From Solobacterium sp. (GTDB taxonomy: Bacteria > Bacillota_I > Bacilli_A > Erysipelotrichales > Erysipelotrichaceae): a DNA stretch of 64,000 bases. Below the pieces are notes generated by a model. It had not been told where the DNA came from. It searched no databases and saw only the letters and a program-made list of their open reading frames with translations. Below, in pieces: positions 50,751-57,775 of this stretch (position 1 is its first letter; every line of letters starts with the position of its first letter). The translations under genes and the position numbers were made by a program. The stretch is from contig JAGAVW010000025.1 in assembly GCA_017941735.1 (NCBI GenBank), positions 1-64,000 on the forward strand, written 5' to 3'.

Positions 50751-51710
50751 ATGCAAAAATTTGAACGCGCCGATTTTGAAGTTGAAGAATATGTTGAATC
50801 TGATAACTATGGAAAGTTTGTCTTAGCACCACTTGAAAGAGGGTTCGGGACAACAATCGGGAATGCGCTACGCAGAGTCCTACTGTCATCTTTGCCAGGT
50901 GCGGCAGTATTCTCTATCAAAGTGGATGGTGTATACCATGAATTCACTACAATTCCAGGCGTTCGTGAAGATGTATCGATGATCATTCTTCAATTGAAAC
51001 AACTTGTTATGACAATTGATGATGATGAAACATACACTTTACAAATCTCCGCAAAGGGACCTGGGGTTGTAACAGCAGGGGATATCATTTGCCCAGCACA
51101 AGTTGAAGTTCTAAACAAAGACTTAGAAATCGCACACTTAGAAAAAGGTGCAACACTTGAAATGGAACTTCGTGCAAAGAACGGTCGTGGTTATGTTGGA
51201 AGTGATTTAAACAAACAACTCAACCAAGGTAGTTCACAAGGAATTGGAACAGTATTTACCGATTCCATCTATACCCCAATTCAAAAGGTATCGTATGAAG
51301 TTGAACCAACACGTGTTGGTCAAGATACAAACTATGATAGTTTAACAATGGAAGTTTGGACCGATGGTTCCATCAACCCACAAAAAGCATTATCTATGGG
51401 TGCTAAAATCTTAATGGATCACTTAGATATCGTTGCGAACATCAACGAAGATGTACTCAACATGGAAGATGTTCTAAAAGAAGGTGGACCAGAATTACCA
51501 AGCAAAGGACAACAGATGATGATTGAAGATTTGGATCTCTCTGTCCGTTCTTATAACTGCTTAAAGCGTGCTGGGATTCAAACTGTTGATGAACTAACAC
51601 AAAAGACCGAGGATGAGATGATGCGTGTCCGCAACCTCGGAAAGAAATCTTTGAAAGAGGTTAAGGACAAGCTCATTGAGTTAGGTATGGGCTTTAGGTC
51701 CTTCGATTAA
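50751..51710 (+). CDS. rpoA: DNA-directed RNA polymerase subunit alpha
   Basis: 319 aa. N-terminal dimerisation domain with [31 protein letters not shown] (in part: [20 protein letters not shown]) and C-terminal alphaCTD ([28 protein letters not shown]) that binds UP elements and activators. Start at 50751 behind AGGAGG; a longer frame from 50721 overlaps rpsK and is unlikely. Confidence 0.98.
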   Translation: MQKFERADFEVEEYVESDNYGKFVLAPLERGFGTTIGNALRRVLLSSLPGAAVFSIKVDGVYHEFTTIPGVREDVSMIILQLKQLVMTIDDDETYTLQISAKGPGVVTAGDIICPAQVEVLNKDLEIAHLEKGATLEMELRAKNGRGYVGSDLNKQLNQGSSQGIGTVFTDSIYTPIQKVSYEVEPTRVGQDTNYDSLTMEVWTDGSINPQKALSMGAKILMDHLDIVANINEDVLNMEDVLKEGGPELPSKGQQMMIEDLDLSVRSYNCLKRAGIQTVDELTQKTEDEMMRVRNLGKKSLKEVKDKLIELGMGFRSFD

Positions 51711-51724
51711 AGGAGGATAGAACG

Positions 51725-52084
51725 ATGATCAATCGTAGATTTGGAAGAAAAGCAGATCACCGTAAAGCAATGATGCGTAACTTAGCAACATCCATCATTC
51801 TCTACGGCCGTGTAGAAACAACGGAAGCAAAAGCAAAAGATATGCGTTCGGTTGTGGATGAGTTAATCACACTTGGTAAAAAAGGTGATTTAGCTGCACG
51901 TAGAAGAGCTGCAGCATACGTACGTAACGTACTTGATGAAGAAACAGGCAAAACAGCACTTCAAAAATTGTTTGAAGATGTTGCGCCTAAGTATGCAGAC
52001 CGTAATGGTGGATATACAAGAGTCATCAAAACAGGTACACGTCGTGGTGATGCTGCACCAATGGCTATCATTGAATTAGTATAA
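51725..52084 (+). CDS. rplQ: 50S ribosomal protein L17
   Basis: 119 aa. [35 protein letters not shown] (in part: [16 protein letters not shown]) is diagnostic, and [25 protein letters not shown] (in part: [14 protein letters not shown]) ends it. Its last 35 bases before the stop's final base recur 2,951 bases downstream (55000-55034) with an RRG codon run using different synonymous codons. The gene itself is intact and ends the cluster. Confidence 0.98.
   Translation: MINRRFGRKADHRKAMMRNLATSIILYGRVETTEAKAKDMRSVVDELITLGKKGDLAARRRAAAYVRNVLDEETGKTALQKLFEDVAPKYADRNGGYTRVIKTGTRRGDAAPMAIIELV
52049..52083 (+). repeat. Left copy of rplQ 3'-end repeat
   Basis: Thirty-five bases from GATGCTGCACC to GAATTAGTATA, identical to 55000-55034. 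This is the end of the intact rplQ gene and marks the left edge of the insertion. Confidence 0.95.
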
Positions 52085-52091
52085 CTACATT

Positions 52092-52114
52092 AACTCCTAG
52101 AAATAGGAGTTTTT
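52092..52114 (+). terminator. Terminator of the ribosomal cluster (left copy)
   Basis: AACTCCTA (52092-52099), loop GAAA, TAGGAGTT (52104-52111), then TTTG. Its core CTCCTAGAAATAGGAG recurs at 55044-55059. Confidence 0.88.
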
Positions 52115-52193
52115 GTTTGAGTTTTATATTTTATGCAAATATCAAGTTGAATTTGATAAATGCATAATATATAATTGTGTTGAGGATGTAAAC

Positions 52194-53426
52194 ATGATAA
52201 AAAGAACCATATACAAACAAGTATTAGATACTATTAAAAATAGGCCAGTCACTTTAATAACTGGTGCAAGACAAGTCGGAAAAACAACCATCTGTAAACA
52301 ACTTGTTAAAGAGAAGGCTTTTAATTATGTTTCTTTAGATAATATACGAGAAAGAAAAGAAGCAATTGATGATCCTGAAATGTTTTTACAGCTACATCCA
52401 TCTCCACTAATTATCGATGAAGTGCAATATGCACCAGAATTATTTGATGTAATTGAATCAATTGTAAATGATAGTAAATTTAAAAACGATTCTAATTATG
52501 GCATGTATGTTTTAACTGGTTCACAATCATATAATTTAATGCAAGGAGTCAGCCAATCTATGGCAGGAAGAATAGGCATAATAGAAATATCTCCTTTGAG
52601 TTATAGCGAAATAAAAAAAACTAAAGAAGAACCTTTTAATGTTGAAATTATTAAAATTCAAAATAGGATTAAATCATTAAGAATAAAAGTAGATGATTTG
52701 TATAAAATAATAATTAAAGGTTTTTATCCTGAGTTACATGATAATGCAAGTCTTGATGAAGAAAGTTTTTATGCCGATTATGTTAAGACCTATATCGAAA
52801 GAGATGTTTCGCAATTAATTAATGTTAAAGATAAATTGTTATTTCAATCTTTTTTAGAATTAATTGCATCAATGACCGGTGAAGAGTTGGTATATGCAAA
52901 TGTGTCTAAAGTTTTAGGAGTAAGTATTGATACTATTAAATCATGGATAAGTGTTTTAATGGCTGGTTCAATAATTACTTTAATTGAGCCATATAATGAA
53001 GACTCAATTACAAAAAGAATAGTAAAAAGACCAAAGATTATTTTTAATGATACTGGTTTAGCTTGTTATTTAGCAGGATTTAATGATCCAGAGACATTAA
53101 AAAGAAGTAGATTTGCTGGGCACTTTGTGGAAACATATATAATAAACGAAATTATAAAATCATATAAAAACAATAACGAATCTTGTCGTTTCTATTATTA
53201 TCGTGATAGTAACCAAAACGAAATTGATTTAATTATGTTAAAGAATGGAGTTCTTACACCAATAGAATGTAAAACAGGGGTTAAATTTAACTCTTCTAAT
53301 GTCAAGAGTTTTAAGCAATTGAATAAAACTAAATACGAAATAGGAACAGGCTGTATAATATGTAATACTGACACAATTTATAAGGTGGATGACAACGTAT
53401 ATGCTATACCAATAACATCTATTTAG
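52194..53426 (+). CDS. AAA-type ATPase with DUF4143 domain
   Basis: Protein of 410 aa from the ATPase family whose members pair an AAA_14 domain with DUF4143. Walker A GARQVGKTT is near residues 22-30, Walker B LIIDEVQYAPELFD near 65-78, a sensor-like YVLTGSQSYNLM follows, and the C-terminal part has the DUF4143 nuclease-like pattern with DSNQNEIDLIMLKNGVLTPIECK (in part: NEIDLIMLKNG and PIECKTG: the E-D-ExK-like residues of a restriction-type fold). Start at 52194 after GAGGATG. Family roles are unknown; many are found on mobile islands. Codon use is AT-rich, unlike its neighbours. Confidence 0.88.
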   Translation: MIKRTIYKQVLDTIKNRPVTLITGARQVGKTTICKQLVKEKAFNYVSLDNIRERKEAIDDPEMFLQLHPSPLIIDEVQYAPELFDVIESIVNDSKFKNDSNYGMYVLTGSQSYNLMQGVSQSMAGRIGIIEISPLSYSEIKKTKEEPFNVEIIKIQNRIKSLRIKVDDLYKIIIKGFYPELHDNASLDEESFYADYVKTYIERDVSQLINVKDKLLFQSFLELIASMTGEELVYANVSKVLGVSIDTIKSWISVLMAGSIITLIEPYNEDSITKRIVKRPKIIFNDTGLACYLAGFNDPETLKRSRFAGHFVETYIINEIIKSYKNNNESCRFYYYRDSNQNEIDLIMLKNGVLTPIECKTGVKFNSSNVKSFKQLNKTKYEIGTGCIICNTDTIYKVDDNVYAIPITSI

Positions 53427-53505
53427 TTATCAAAATAATGACCAAATAAAGTCCTGGAAATAGGAATAATGCATATAAAAATGTAATGATATATGTCTAA
53501 AATCA

Positions 53506-53682
53506 GTGCAAATAATCAATACAGTCGATACTTACGCAAATGGTATGCCAACTCAATGCGAATTAGATGCTGCAAGAATGATTAACGAAGAACTCGATTT
53601 GAGAGGAGATTCACATATTATCCTAATTCCGAAAAATGTAGATGTTTCAGAAATTTCTGATTATTTAAGGGGGAACAAATAA
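53506..53682 (+). pseudogene. Orphan C-terminal fragment, possible polymorphic toxin tip
   Basis: Open frame of about 58 codons with no good start (a GTG at 53506 without RBS; a stop lies at 53476). It reads VDTYANGMPTQCELDAARM and ends DVSEISDYLRGNK. The end lies 1 base before the next gene, the usual spacing between the end of a polymorphic toxin and its immunity gene. It is too short for a full domain, so I think it is the 3' remnant of a larger gene. The family is not identified; a short intact protein cannot be excluded. Confidence 0.5.
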
Positions 53683-53683
53683 T

Positions 53684-54217
53684 ATGAATTTAGACATTAA
53701 CTACTTTTGTACATACGATGAACAAGAAAAATTACTTAACTTTTTGCTTGATTCAAATTCGTTAACAGTATATTCTGACGGGATCAAGAAAAATAAAGAG
53801 GATTTTTTGGTGAAAACATTCAATGAAGAATTAAAAAAAACCCACAGAAGAGCAGATGGACATAATGAATATTTTTTTAGTTTTGATAAGGAAGTCGAGA
53901 TAAGGACACTTTGGACAAAAGGAGATGATTCAATAAGTTATTTACTCGGCCCATCTGACATCAATTGTAATGGTATAGATGTAAAAGCCTGTTCCTATGA
54001 AGATAATATGATTCTATTTGGTAGAATTTCTACTATATTTGTTAATGATAAAAAGATAGAAGCTTTTAAAGAATTAAAAAAGTTTATGCGTGGAAAATAT
54101 AAGAAGAAAGGTAGATGGTATATATCAAACACAATATTAGATAATCCATCTAATTATAGACTTATTCCGGTTGCTGCTAGATTACAACCAATAGAAGGAG
54201 ACTTAAAATTTTATTAA
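53684..54217 (+). CDS. Unrecognised protein, candidate immunity protein
   Basis: Protein of 177 aa with no signal peptide or membrane helix. It begins MNLDINYFCTYDEQEKLLNF and is rich in charged and aromatic residues, with alternating beta-like strands. I do not recognise the family. RBS AAGGGGG lies in the end of the fragment before it. Its position directly behind a toxin-tip-like remnant and before a SUKH gene makes an immunity role plausible, by context only. Confidence 0.6.
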   Translation: MNLDINYFCTYDEQEKLLNFLLDSNSLTVYSDGIKKNKEDFLVKTFNEELKKTHRRADGHNEYFFSFDKEVEIRTLWTKGDDSISYLLGPSDINCNGIDVKACSYEDNMILFGRISTIFVNDKKIEAFKELKKFMRGKYKKKGRWYISNTILDNPSNYRLIPVAARLQPIEGDLKFY

Positions 54218-54306
54218 TACTTAGTATAAGATCCAACTTGTTTAGAAAAACACTCATGAACAATTTTCACATTTTGGTTAGCATAGCTTTTATAAATAGG
54301 AGGTAT

Positions 54307-54885
54307 ATGAAAATGTTAATATCGTGTTTTCGAAATGAAGATAATATGAATAATCTATTAATGTTTGAAGAGCGCTATTCGATTATTCTACCGAATGATT
54401 ATAAGAGATTTATAATTAAATATAACGGAGGTTACACTCCTGAAACATATGTTTCTAAGTGTAAAAGCAACATCAATGTTTTGTTCGGTTTAAACATAAA
54501 AGAAGAAGAATATGATTTAAACACTATACTTGAGAATAAAGGATTGGCTTATGAAATGTTAAAACAAGAACTATTGGTGATTGGCGAAAACGAATGGGGA
54601 GACTATTTTTCTATAAACATTAATAAAACATCAAATAATTACGGAGGAGTTACTTTTAAATACCACGACAAGGAGAAGATATTATACACAGCTGAATCAT
54701 TTGAAAAATTCACAAAACTATGTAAAAGCAGAGTTTTAGAAAAACCGTGGTCAATTGAAGAACGTTGGGAAAGGGTTAGAAAAGCGGGCAACGAAGATAA
54801 AATAAATGATTATATTTTAAAAACGTGGCGAGACGAGATAGATTTTTATGAAAGTATTAATCAAGAAGAGTTGATACTGGATTAA
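54307..54885 (+). CDS. SMI1/KNR4 (SUKH) family immunity-type protein
   Basis: Protein of 192 aa. The SUKH pattern is seen in FEERYSIILPNDYKRFIIKYNGGYTP (in part: ERYSIILPNDYKRFI and YNGG), then GLNIKEEEYDLNTILE and IGENEWGDYFSININ (GDYF matches the family's second motif). SUKH proteins neutralise many polymorphic toxins. I chose ATG 54307 behind TAGGAGG; the longer frame from 54238 begins at TTG with no RBS. The cognate toxin is not in this window beyond the fragment at 53506-53682. Confidence 0.82.
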   Translation: MKMLISCFRNEDNMNNLLMFEERYSIILPNDYKRFIIKYNGGYTPETYVSKCKSNINVLFGLNIKEEEYDLNTILENKGLAYEMLKQELLVIGENEWGDYFSININKTSNNYGGVTFKYHDKEKILYTAESFEKFTKLCKSRVLEKPWSIEERWERVRKAGNEDKINDYILKTWRDEIDFYESINQEELILD

Positions 54886-54999
54886 AAAAATGAATACTTA
54901 CATCGTTAATACGACCGTTAATCACTTACACAGTTTGCTTGAAATAGTCACCCGTTAATTGTTAATAATATTAATAAAATACCCAATAATCGCAGAGGC

Positions 55000-55034
55000 G
55001 ATGCTGCACCAATGGCTATCATTGAATTAGTATA
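55000..55034 (+). repeat. Right copy of rplQ 3'-end repeat
   Basis: Identical to 52049-52083. The flanking codons 54991-54999 (CGC AGA GGC) still encode RRG, so the copied coding segment is 54991-55035. No start codon or remaining rplQ sequence is upstream. Confidence 0.95.
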
Positions 55035-55036
55035 GT

Positions 55037-55068
55037 AACAAAGCTCCTAGAAATAGGAGCTTTGTTTT
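55037..55068 (+). terminator. Terminator (right copy)
   Basis: AACAAAGCTCCTA (55037-55049), loop GAAA, TAGGAGCTTTGTT (55054-55066), T-run. It is a 13-base stem, longer than the left copy but with the same CTCCTA-GAAA-TAGGAG core. Confidence 0.9.
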
Positions 55069-55111
55069 ATAAAAAGAGAAAGCTAGACAAGTGCTAGTAG
55101 AGAGTTTTATT

Positions 55112-55858
55112 TCAAAATAATAGTATTTCAATGCATTTAAAAACAAAGTAGAAAACATGAATCATAAAAATACAGAACAATACAAGTAAAAGGGTGTATT
55201 TCACTCCACCACCAGAAATCGTAGTTAATCTTTTTAGCATGGAGTTATTTTCATCCCCAGTAAGAAACATATAGTTACGATTTGTTAATCGATCAATGAT
55301 ATAGACAATGCAAGCAATACACAAGATTGTAAAAATGGATTTCCAAACGTCTCCATAATCAATGGAAATCTCTCTAAAAACAAAACGCATTGTCACATAG
55401 GCGATAATTAATCCGTGGAAAAGAAATTGATGAAGGGTGAAGAAATTCCAAACGGGAAGCGCATCGGTGGTTGGATAGATAAGTGCCATAATGGCAGCAG
55501 GCAAAAATAAAACTAATAACATAACGCGAATAAAAGTGATATTAGGATTAAACGCATCAACCACAATACAATAGGCACCAAAACTACAAATTTCGATTGG
55601 AATATAGTTCAATGCATCTCCATGATTTAAATAGATAACAAGTAATTTAATCGCTTCGCTCACCATCAAAGTAAGAGCTGTCACTTTTCGAATCATGGAT
55701 TGCGTTTCAGCATTTGCATGGATATAAATAAGCGTGATAAAAAAAGTAAATAAAACGACAACCAATAACATGAGTAGATGCTTTTTAGAAAATACACGAT
55801 AGCCAATGTTCTTGTTGGAATCTATTTCGCGCATCCAAAAATAGTTTTTATCATACAT
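55112..55858 (-). CDS. YwaF-like membrane protein
   Basis: Integral membrane protein of 248 aa with about six helices. The pattern IPIEICSFGAYCIVVDAF, then LPVWNFFTLHQFLFHGLIIAYVTM (in part: FFTLHQFLFHGLIIA with His residues) resembles the YwaF/TIGR02206 family. No enzyme activity is known for it. The start is at 55858; it is transcribed away from the lysoplasmalogenase-like gene. Confidence 0.75.
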   Translation of the reverse strand: MYDKNYFWMREIDSNKNIGYRVFSKKHLLMLLVVVLFTFFITLIYIHANAETQSMIRKVTALTLMVSEAIKLLVIYLNHGDALNYIPIEICSFGAYCIVVDAFNPNITFIRVMLLVLFLPAAIMALIYPTTDALPVWNFFTLHQFLFHGLIIAYVTMRFVFREISIDYGDVWKSIFTILCIACIVYIIDRLTNRNYMFLTGDENNSMLKRLTTISGGGVKYTLLLVLFCIFMIHVFYFVFKCIEILLF

Positions 55859-55975
55859 ACATTTATTATAGTCGATTTAAACAGGAAAACTTTAAAAAGA
55901 CACCTTAAAAATTGGAATATCCATTGGTTTACAGAATTTACTCTAGTTGGATCATTAGAAAAGACAGATAGAATA

Positions 55976-56005
55976 AATCCATTTCGAAACGAAGCGAAAT
56001 GGATT
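55976..56005 (+). repeat. Inverted repeat in the 55.86-56.12 kb spacer
   Basis: AATCCATTTCG (55976-55986) / CGAAATGGATT (55995-56005), 11-base arms, loop AAACGAAG. Poor T-run, so an imperfect terminator or a stray repeat. A second weaker hairpin with GTTTC/GAAAC lies near 56057-56073. I see nothing else in this 260-base spacer. Confidence 0.7.
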
Positions 56006-56118
56006 CTTCTATAGTGGTTTATATATTAGCCATTATCACCTTTTTATCTTGTTTCGTTTTGAAACGATAAAGAGGTTTGCTACATACTTTTGGTGGACAA
56101 ACGCTATAATGAAAATAG

Positions 56119-56784
56119 ATGAAATATGTATTCTTAATACTATTAATCGTTTTTACGGTAAAACATTTAATTGATAGTTGGAATGATGATGCGAAAAAAA
56201 GAGCATACACAAAACCATTCTTACTTATTTTGATTATTCTTTTTTACTTGTTTTCTACAGAAGAATATTCGATTCCTTTATTGATAGCTTTAACAGCTAG
56301 CTGGTTAGGTGATCTATTATTAATCCCTAAAGGGCATAAATGGTTTACGTTGGGTGGCATTAGTTTTATGATTAGCCACTTTTTCTATATCTTTGCCTTT
56401 TATGGCAGCATTCAGTTTTCTAAAATACCTTGGATTATGATCATACTAATTGCGTTGCTTTATTATGGAATCTCTTTAAAGATTATCTTCATGCTTAAAA
56501 AGGATACGTCCAAGATTATGATAGCGACCATCTATTTTTATCTGTTATGTAATAGCACAATGAATGTGTTTGCGTTAATGCGCTTTATCAGCCATCCTTC
56601 AGTTGGCTCCTTCATTGCGTTTATTGGTGCATTATTATTCTTTATTTCGGATTGTACTGTCATTCTCGTGCGCTATTCAAAGAAACCTGAAATCATTTTC
56701 AAGAAACATTTTACAGTGATGCTAACGTATATTGTTGGACAGTTTTTGATTACACTCGGAATTGTGTTAGGCAATGTTAGGTGA
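56119..56784 (+). CDS. YhhN/TMEM86 family lysoplasmalogenase-like membrane protein
   Basis: Eight-helix membrane protein of 221 aa. Conserved family points: YTKPFLLILII (TKP near the start), SWLGDLLLIPKG (GD pair), GGISFMISHFFYIFAF with the conserved His, and IGALLFFISDCTVI with Ser-Asp. Family enzymes hydrolyse lysoplasmalogen vinyl-ether bonds, consistent with anaerobic bacteria that make plasmalogens; activity here is untested. Weak RBS. Confidence 0.82.
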   Translation: MKYVFLILLIVFTVKHLIDSWNDDAKKRAYTKPFLLILIILFYLFSTEEYSIPLLIALTASWLGDLLLIPKGHKWFTLGGISFMISHFFYIFAFYGSIQFSKIPWIMIILIALLYYGISLKIIFMLKKDTSKIMIATIYFYLLCNSTMNVFALMRFISHPSVGSFIAFIGALLFFISDCTVILVRYSKKPEIIFKKHFTVMLTYIVGQFLITLGIVLGNVR

Positions 56785-56871
56785 TTGTAAAAAAGGTAGG
56801 ATTGTTTGACGGTGAGGAATACAATGGATGATATAGTTAATTAAAAATGAATTTGAAAGGATCTATAAAAG

Positions 56872-57528
56872 ATGAACAAATTATGGAAATTAGGACTCAG
56901 TTCGATTCTAGTATATGGCTTAGCTTCATGTGGGAATAAAACAGAAGCAGTGGATCCAAATTTTGAATGGAGTCGACAAGGTGTGTTTCAATCGGAAGAT
57001 GAATCAGAGATGATGATGGTGTATAAGTCTGAGACACCAGGTTATGAAGGTTGGTCTGTTGGTTATTATGCAGGTGAAGAGGTGCACGGTTGGATTATTC
57101 AACAAGAAGGGAATACGTTGCATGGAAACTTGACTGCTCCTGGGGAAGGAGAAGAATATATTGTCACAGTGAAAGAATCTGGAGAAAAGGATTTATTGTT
57201 GATCACACCAGATGGGAAAGAACATACATTTAAACCAAAAGAGCTTCCTCCAGTTGTGGCAACTATGACGGTCAATACAGAAGGTCTAGGAAGACTTGCG
57301 TATGCTAGAGAAGGGGAAGAGGTTGTATTTGATGAAAACTTCCCAACCCAATCAATCTATGAAGGATTAGCTGAACCAACAACTTTCACAATTACTGCTA
57401 AGCCAGATGAAGGATGGAAGTTCGTGAAGTGGAAGTTGAATGGGGAAGACTATTCCACAGAAGATACCATCACCGTTCATGTTGATCAAAATATGGATTT
57501 GGTTGCGGTATTTGAATTTGAGAATTAA
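56872..57528 (+). CDS. Lipoprotein with InlB-type beta repeat
   Basis: Exported lipoprotein of 218 aa. Lipobox LASCG puts the lipidated Cys at residue 20. Residues about 35-130 form an unrecognised beta-rich domain with many charged residues. The C-terminal 75 residues match a divergent InlB B-repeat: TFTITAKPDEGWKFVKWKLNGE then VDQNMDLVAVFE (quoted in part). Surface binding or structural role is likely. RBS AAAGGATC. A terminator follows. Confidence 0.8.
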   Translation: MNKLWKLGLSSILVYGLASCGNKTEAVDPNFEWSRQGVFQSEDESEMMMVYKSETPGYEGWSVGYYAGEEVHGWIIQQEGNTLHGNLTAPGEGEEYIVTVKESGEKDLLLITPDGKEHTFKPKELPPVVATMTVNTEGLGRLAYAREGEEVVFDENFPTQSIYEGLAEPTTFTITAKPDEGWKFVKWKLNGEDYSTEDTITVHVDQNMDLVAVFEFEN

Positions 57529-57543
57529 TTATGTATATACAAC

Positions 57544-57568
57544 AAAAAGGGAAATATCCCTTTTTGAT
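57544..57568 (+). terminator. Terminator after the InlB-repeat lipoprotein
   Basis: AAAAAGGGA (57544-57552), loop AATA, TCCCTTTTT (57557-57565). Confidence 0.88.
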
Positions 57569-57571
57569 TTG

Positions 57572-57652
57572 GTATTCTTGCCAAATAGAATAACGAATCA
57601 CCTACTTGCCCAAACAATCGAAGAGAATATGATATTTATTACACATGATTAA
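57572..57652 (+). pseudogene. Short fragment resembling the end of a PIN-domain toxin
   Basis: This frame lacks a start and reads VFLPNRITNHLLAQTIEENM and then IFITHD-stop. PIN-domain (VapC-type) proteins carry a segment like DRLLAQAIEEDMTLITHD there. Only about 26 codons are present, so it is a remnant at best. A chance match is possible. No antitoxin gene is near. Confidence 0.35.
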
Positions 57653-57737
57653 AAATTTAAATCTTATAAAAGTAAAAATATCATGTTCGAATAAATCACA
57701 AATAGTGCATAAGCGCTTTTTTGTTTGGAGTTTGTGT

Positions 57738-57746
57738 TGGTATAAT
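57738..57746 (+). promoter_or_regulatory. Extended -10 promoter of the hydrolase gene
   Basis: TGGTATAAT (57738-57746) is an extended -10 box; no clear -35. A small hairpin AGTGC-ATAA-GCGCT with a T-run at 57704-57722 lies just upstream and may end earlier transcripts. The rest of the 57.53-57.78 kb spacer holds only the PIN-like remnant. Confidence 0.55.
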
Positions 57747-57775
57747 GAAAAAAAGAGAGTTTAGAGGGAAACATC

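Larger units (their letters stand above)
52085..55035. mobile_element. Insertion bounded by duplicated rplQ 3' ends
   Basis: About 2.95 kb lying between two copies of the rplQ end plus terminator. It is visibly more AT-rich than flanking ribosomal genes. Contents: DUF4143 ATPase, an orphan toxin-tip-like fragment, an unknown gene and a SUKH-type immunity gene. I see no integrase, transposase or terminal inverted repeats. The right copy encodes [14 protein letters not shown]-stop with synonymous changes in RRG (CGT CGT GGT against CGC AGA GGC) and a different stop, so it came from another rplQ allele. Entry by homologous or site-directed recombination at rplQ is likely (inference). Confidence 0.75.

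Noticed and set aside
52113-52193. Longer start (TTG at 52113) for the DUF4143 ATPase
   Set aside because: It begins in the rplQ terminator and lacks an RBS; GAGGATG precedes the ATG at 52194.
57440-57652. A 70-codon frame overlapping the end of the InlB-repeat lipoprotein
   Set aside because: Its first part is an off-frame shadow of the lipoprotein gene; only the last 26 codons outside it resemble a known family.
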